From JBGPIK01 sp041484845 (GTDB taxonomy: Bacteria > Desulfobacterota > Binatia > UBA9968): 9,013 bases of DNA. Positions 7,229 through 9,013 of the stretch are shown here, piece by piece. The stretch covers positions 1 through 9,013 of the forward strand of contig JBGPIK010000285.1 of the NCBI GenBank assembly GCA_041484845.1. Direction: 5' to 3'. Under the pieces are notes generated by a model, which did no database searches, was not told the origin of the DNA, and saw only the letters and a list, made by a program, of their open reading frames with translations. Position numbers and translations under genes: made by a program. The number at the start of each line of letters is the position of its first letter. Position 1 is the stretch's first letter.

Positions 7229-7258
7229 TTGACATCTTGGACGTGACTCTCTTATGTA
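7229..7258 (+). promoter_or_regulatory. Weak sigma-70-like promoter for the MscS-like gene
   Basis: A perfect -35 hexamer TTGACA (7229-7234) is followed, 18 nt later, by TATGTA (7253-7258), a poor -10 match. The distance to the ATG at 7299 is about 40 nt. The region is flanked by CATAAG (7221-7226) and its complement CTTATG (7251-7256), a possible operator dyad. The assignment is tentative because of the weak -10. Confidence 0.35.
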
Positions 7259-7285
7259 TTCAGTTTAATGTCAGAGCAGACTGCC

Positions 7286-7292
7286 AAGGAGG
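7286..7292 (+). promoter_or_regulatory. Ribosome-binding site of the MscS-like gene
   Basis: AAGGAGG lies 6 nt before the ATG at 7299, close to a perfect anti-Shine-Dalgarno complement, and fixes the start of this gene. Confidence 0.85.
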
Positions 7293-7298
7293 AGACTT

Positions 7299-7979
7299 AT
7301 GAATCCCATCGTAGCCGTAACCGGCTTTTGGGACGCTTTCGTCACAAAAATTGCGGTTTTCTTGCCTAATTTATTTTTTGCCGTTGCCATTATCTTGATT
7401 GGTTGGACCGTCTGCAATTTGATCAAAAGAATTGTGATCCGCGTTCTTAAGCTCTGCCAATTCGATGTGCTCGCCGATCGAGCGGGAATTAAGCGAGCCC
7501 TCGAACGAGGCGGCATCAAGCAGTCGACTTCAGAGATACTCGGATTGCTCGTATTCTGGTTTCTTTTCTTGATTGCGATTGTGACGACGCTGGAGACGCT
7601 TAACCTGAGCAGCGCAACGGACACGCTCCACACCATATACCTGTATATTCCGAAAATTGTCGCGGCGCTGGTCGTTCTGATCCTCGGACTTTATTTTGCC
7701 AACTTTCTCGAAAGCGTTACCCGGACCTCATGCGCCAATGCCGACCTGGAGCAAGCGGCCTCCATCGGCCGCGCCGCTTATGTCGGCACGACGATCTTTG
7801 TTGTTGCGGGCATTTTTGAAATTTTGGATATCGCCTCGGAGATTGTGATCTGGGCTTTTATTCTGGTATTTGGCGCGGTCTGCCTGGCGCTGGCTTTGGC
7901 GTTTGGTCTCGGCGGCAGAGATGTGGCGGCTAAACATTTAGAAAAGTGGTTCGAGCAAAAGAAGACAATTGACACATGA
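7299..7979 (+). CDS. MscS-related 'conserved TM helix' membrane protein without a beta domain
   Basis: This 226-residue membrane protein has about five hydrophobic segments (about 20-42, 78-98, 115-139, 158-176, 182-203). Two related segments, FLPNLFFAVAIILIGWTVCN (21-40) and the stretch from YIPKIVAALVV to YFANFLES (116-138), are typical repeats of the conserved TM-helix family found in small mechanosensitive-channel-like proteins. The end, ALAFGLGGRDVAAKHLEKW (199-217), resembles the pore-helix exit of MscS proteins. The protein ends there, so the beta domain and C-terminal alpha/beta domain of true MscS are missing. It is probably an inner-membrane protein involved in osmotic stress or ion flux, but channel activity is not demonstrated. 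The ATG at 7299 has a strong AAGGAGG 6 nt upstream. It appears to be transcribed alone. Confidence 0.85.
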   Translation: MNPIVAVTGFWDAFVTKIAVFLPNLFFAVAIILIGWTVCNLIKRIVIRVLKLCQFDVLADRAGIKRALERGGIKQSTSEILGLLVFWFLFLIAIVTTLETLNLSSATDTLHTIYLYIPKIVAALVVLILGLYFANFLESVTRTSCANADLEQAASIGRAAYVGTTIFVVAGIFEILDIASEIVIWAFILVFGAVCLALALAFGLGGRDVAAKHLEKWFEQKKTIDT

Positions 7980-8088
7980 ATGAGTCGGGACACACCGCTG
8001 CTGTTGAGTGCGGGGAAAATTAAGAAATCTAGCCTTATTTTACGTACAACTATTTTGCATGACGTGATCGATCGACCCCAAGCCTGTC

Positions 8089-8535
8089 CTATTTTTTTTG
8101 ACCGGCCGTGCGCGATTCACTCAAAGCGAGCAGCGACTTCAGCATTATTATAAGCGTCCTTAAGAGTTCCTTGTCCCGGGTATGCAATAGGAAATTGCAC
8201 AGCCGCAGCGCCTGCAATTGTTGGGGCGAGTAACTTTCAACGTCTGGGGCGGGATCCTGCCCTCGACCCGCGAAAACCTGATCCAAGATGCACTTGCCGG
8301 AAAGACTTACCGGGCAACGGTCGGACGCTTCTAAAACTTCTTCTGCCGCAAAGAACGATGCAACCGGAACCTTAAGTGCTGTGGCGATCCTTCCCAGAGT
8401 CCTGACTGTGGGCGCGATGCGATCGTTCTCTACACGCGAGAGATACGACACTGCAATGCCGGAGGATTGAGCCAGCTCTTGCTGGGTTTGCTTTGATTGC
8501 AGGCGAATCGACTGAATGTTTTTTCCGGTACCCAT
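8089..8535 (-). CDS. XRE-family (Cro/cI HTH) transcriptional regulator, divergent from the AOR gene
   Basis: This 148-residue regulator has an N-terminal HTH_3/XRE domain (about 5-61): IRLQSKQTQQELAQSSGI, then SYLSRVENDRIAPTVRTLGR and LKVPVASFF. The C-terminal part is helical and not a standard cupin. It contains three Cys (74, 82, 113), two of them in RCPVSLSGKC, which could form a metal, Fe-S or redox site; this is an inference. The start is taken as ATG 8535 because GGAGG stands 6 nt upstream. A TTG at 8565 in the same frame would add 10 residues but has no comparable site. It is transcribed away from the AOR-family gene at 8685, so it probably regulates that gene and itself. Its stop is 110 bp from the convergent MscS-like gene. 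Confidence 0.88.
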   Translation of the reverse strand: MGTGKNIQSIRLQSKQTQQELAQSSGIAVSYLSRVENDRIAPTVRTLGRIATALKVPVASFFAAEEVLEASDRCPVSLSGKCILDQVFAGRGQDPAPDVESYSPQQLQALRLCNFLLHTRDKELLRTLIIMLKSLLALSESRTAGQKK

Positions 8536-8556
8536 AATGGTCCTCCGTATGTTGCC

Positions 8557-8568
8557 AAATTGCAATTT
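8557..8568. promoter_or_regulatory. Perfect 12-bp palindrome AAATTGCAATTT, candidate XRE operator
   Basis: AAATTGCAATTT is fully self-complementary and sits 22 bp upstream of the regulator ATG, in the gap shared with the divergent AOR-family gene. Cro/cI-type regulators bind short dyads as dimers and are often encoded next to their operators. Assignment to this regulator is inferred from location only. Confidence 0.45.
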
Positions 8569-8594
8569 ATATATACATAAAAGTCATTTTTTTT

Positions 8595-8604
8595 CGAACG
8601 TTCG
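8595..8604. promoter_or_regulatory. Perfect 10-bp palindrome CGAACGTTCG, second candidate operator
   Basis: CGAACGTTCG is self-complementary and lies just before TTGACT (8607-8612), a possible -35 for the AOR-family gene; the matching -10 (about 8630-8635) is poor. GTTCG recurs 14 bp further on (8614-8618). The site could be bound by the divergent regulator, but its sequence differs from the 8557-8568 palindrome. Confidence 0.35.
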
Positions 8605-8684
8605 TATTGACTTGTTCGCCGTACCGGATCACTAAGAAGCTGCACGCTGAGTTAAATTCATATCATTCATTCAGAGGAAAGCGA

Positions 8685-9013
8685 ATGAGGTACGGAGAAA
8701 CGGGCATCAACCTGGAGATCGATTTGTCGCGGGGCGGTATCGAACGGGTGGAAACGGATCCGGAGGAGACCGCGCTCTATCTCGGCGGACTGGGGACCAA
8801 CGCCAAGCTGTTGTGGGACCGGGTCCCGCCCGAGGTGACCGCCTTTTCGCCGGAAAACCTGCTTATTATCAGCGCCGGTCTCCTTTGCGGCACGCCCGCC
8901 ATCGGCTGCAACCGCACCATCGTAACCACCATCTCCCCCCAGACGGACCTGATGGCGTTTTCCATGATGGGCGGATTTTGGGCGCCGGAACTCAAGCATG
9001 CAGGTTATGACAA
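8685..9013 (+). CDS. AOR-family tungsten oxidoreductase, BamB-like N-terminal fragment (runs off right edge)
   Basis: The first 109 codons of an AOR-family gene continue past the window; whole family members are usually about 600-650 residues. The ATG at 8685 is preceded by AGAGGA. The visible part is the N-terminal tungstopterin-binding domain: GGLGTNAKLLWDRVPPEV (34-51), FSPENLLI (54-61), GLLCGTPA (65-72), NRTIVTTISPQT (76-87) and MMGGFWAPELKHAGYD (94-109). The GGLGTNAKLLWDRVPPE and FSMMGGFWAPELK signatures are, from memory, those of BamB, the active-site subunit of ATP-independent class II benzoyl-CoA reductase, rather than of classical aldehyde-oxidising AOR. The enzyme would be cytoplasmic and would use a W-bis-pterin and a [4Fe-4S] cluster, the ligands of which lie outside the window. 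The XRE gene diverges from it, suggesting local control. The AOR family call is firm; the BamB subtype is moderate. Confidence 0.85.
   Translation, partial: MRYGETGINLEIDLSRGGIERVETDPEETALYLGGLGTNAKLLWDRVPPEVTAFSPENLLIISAGLLCGTPAIGCNRTIVTTISPQTDLMAFSMMGGFWAPELKHAGYD

Larger units (their letters stand above)
7056..7298. other. Divergent intergenic region between ccmA-like and MscS-like genes
   Basis: This 243-bp region separates the minus-strand ccmA-like gene from the plus-strand membrane protein gene. It contains GTGCGTGAA at 7072-7080, identical to nine bases of one arm and spacer of the inverted repeat at 2737-2758. It also contains a weak sigma-70-like promoter (7229-7258) and the ribosome-binding site AAGGAGG (7286-7292). 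A 34-codon plus-strand frame (7128-7232) begins MKSRDDVLKAAKENG, which resembles the start of some glutamine synthetases, but it then diverges and stops. No sigma-54 element is seen here. Confidence 0.5.

Noticed and set aside
7271..7636. 121-codon minus-strand frame.
   Set aside because: It is antisense to the well-supported MscS-like gene with its strong ribosome-binding site.
7980..8088. Terminator between the convergent MscS-like and XRE genes.
   Set aside because: There are T-rich stretches but no stem longer than about 4 bp next to them, so no terminator can be supported.
8536..8565. Upstream TTG start for the XRE regulator.
   Set aside because: The ATG at 8535 has GGAGG at proper spacing and begins at the normal N-terminus of the HTH; the TTG lies inside the palindromic region.

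Overview
The window looks like chromosomal DNA from an anaerobic, respiring Gram-negative bacterium, of a deltaproteobacterial/Desulfobacterota or NC10 type. The evidence is a large secreted multihaem cytochrome c, CcmAB-type haem/ABC export genes, a sigma-54 two-component system and the start of a tungsten-type aldehyde:ferredoxin oxidoreductase (AOR) family gene most like BamB of class II benzoyl-CoA reductase. This taxonomy is inferred from gene content alone. I see no rRNA, tRNA, CRISPR array, insertion sequence or phage gene.

Layout. Positions 1-2462 (minus) are one uninterrupted reading frame that runs off the left edge. It encodes a secreted cytochrome with a signal peptide, six CxxCH haem motifs in the visible part and a long haem-free N-terminal region. 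Positions 2463-2852 are its regulatory region, with a consensus sigma-54 (-24/-12) promoter and two inverted repeats. Positions 2853-4226 (response regulator, sigma-54 activator) and 4223-5524 (membrane histidine kinase) form a translationally coupled two-component pair with its own consensus sigma-54 promoter at 5560-5574. Positions 5674-6351 (ccmB-like) and 6339-7055 (ccmA-like) overlap and encode an ABC exporter of the cytochrome c maturation type. All of these genes are on the minus strand and read in the order ccmA, ccmB, kinase, regulator, cytochrome. On the plus strand, 7299-7979 is a membrane protein of the MscS 'conserved TM helix' type. A minus-strand XRE regulator (8089-8535) then faces away from a plus-strand AOR-family gene (8685 to the right edge), across a 149-bp gap containing two perfect palindromes.

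How the genes may work together. The kinase probably senses a signal at the membrane and phosphorylates the activator at Asp56. The activator would then drive sigma-54 transcription of its own operon and of the cytochrome, the only two places where I found a full TGGCAC-N5-TTGC element. CcmAB would support maturation of the cytochrome. This is a compact, apparently self-contained electron-transfer regulon. The XRE/AOR pair looks like a separate module, plausibly for low-potential aromatic acyl-CoA or aldehyde metabolism.
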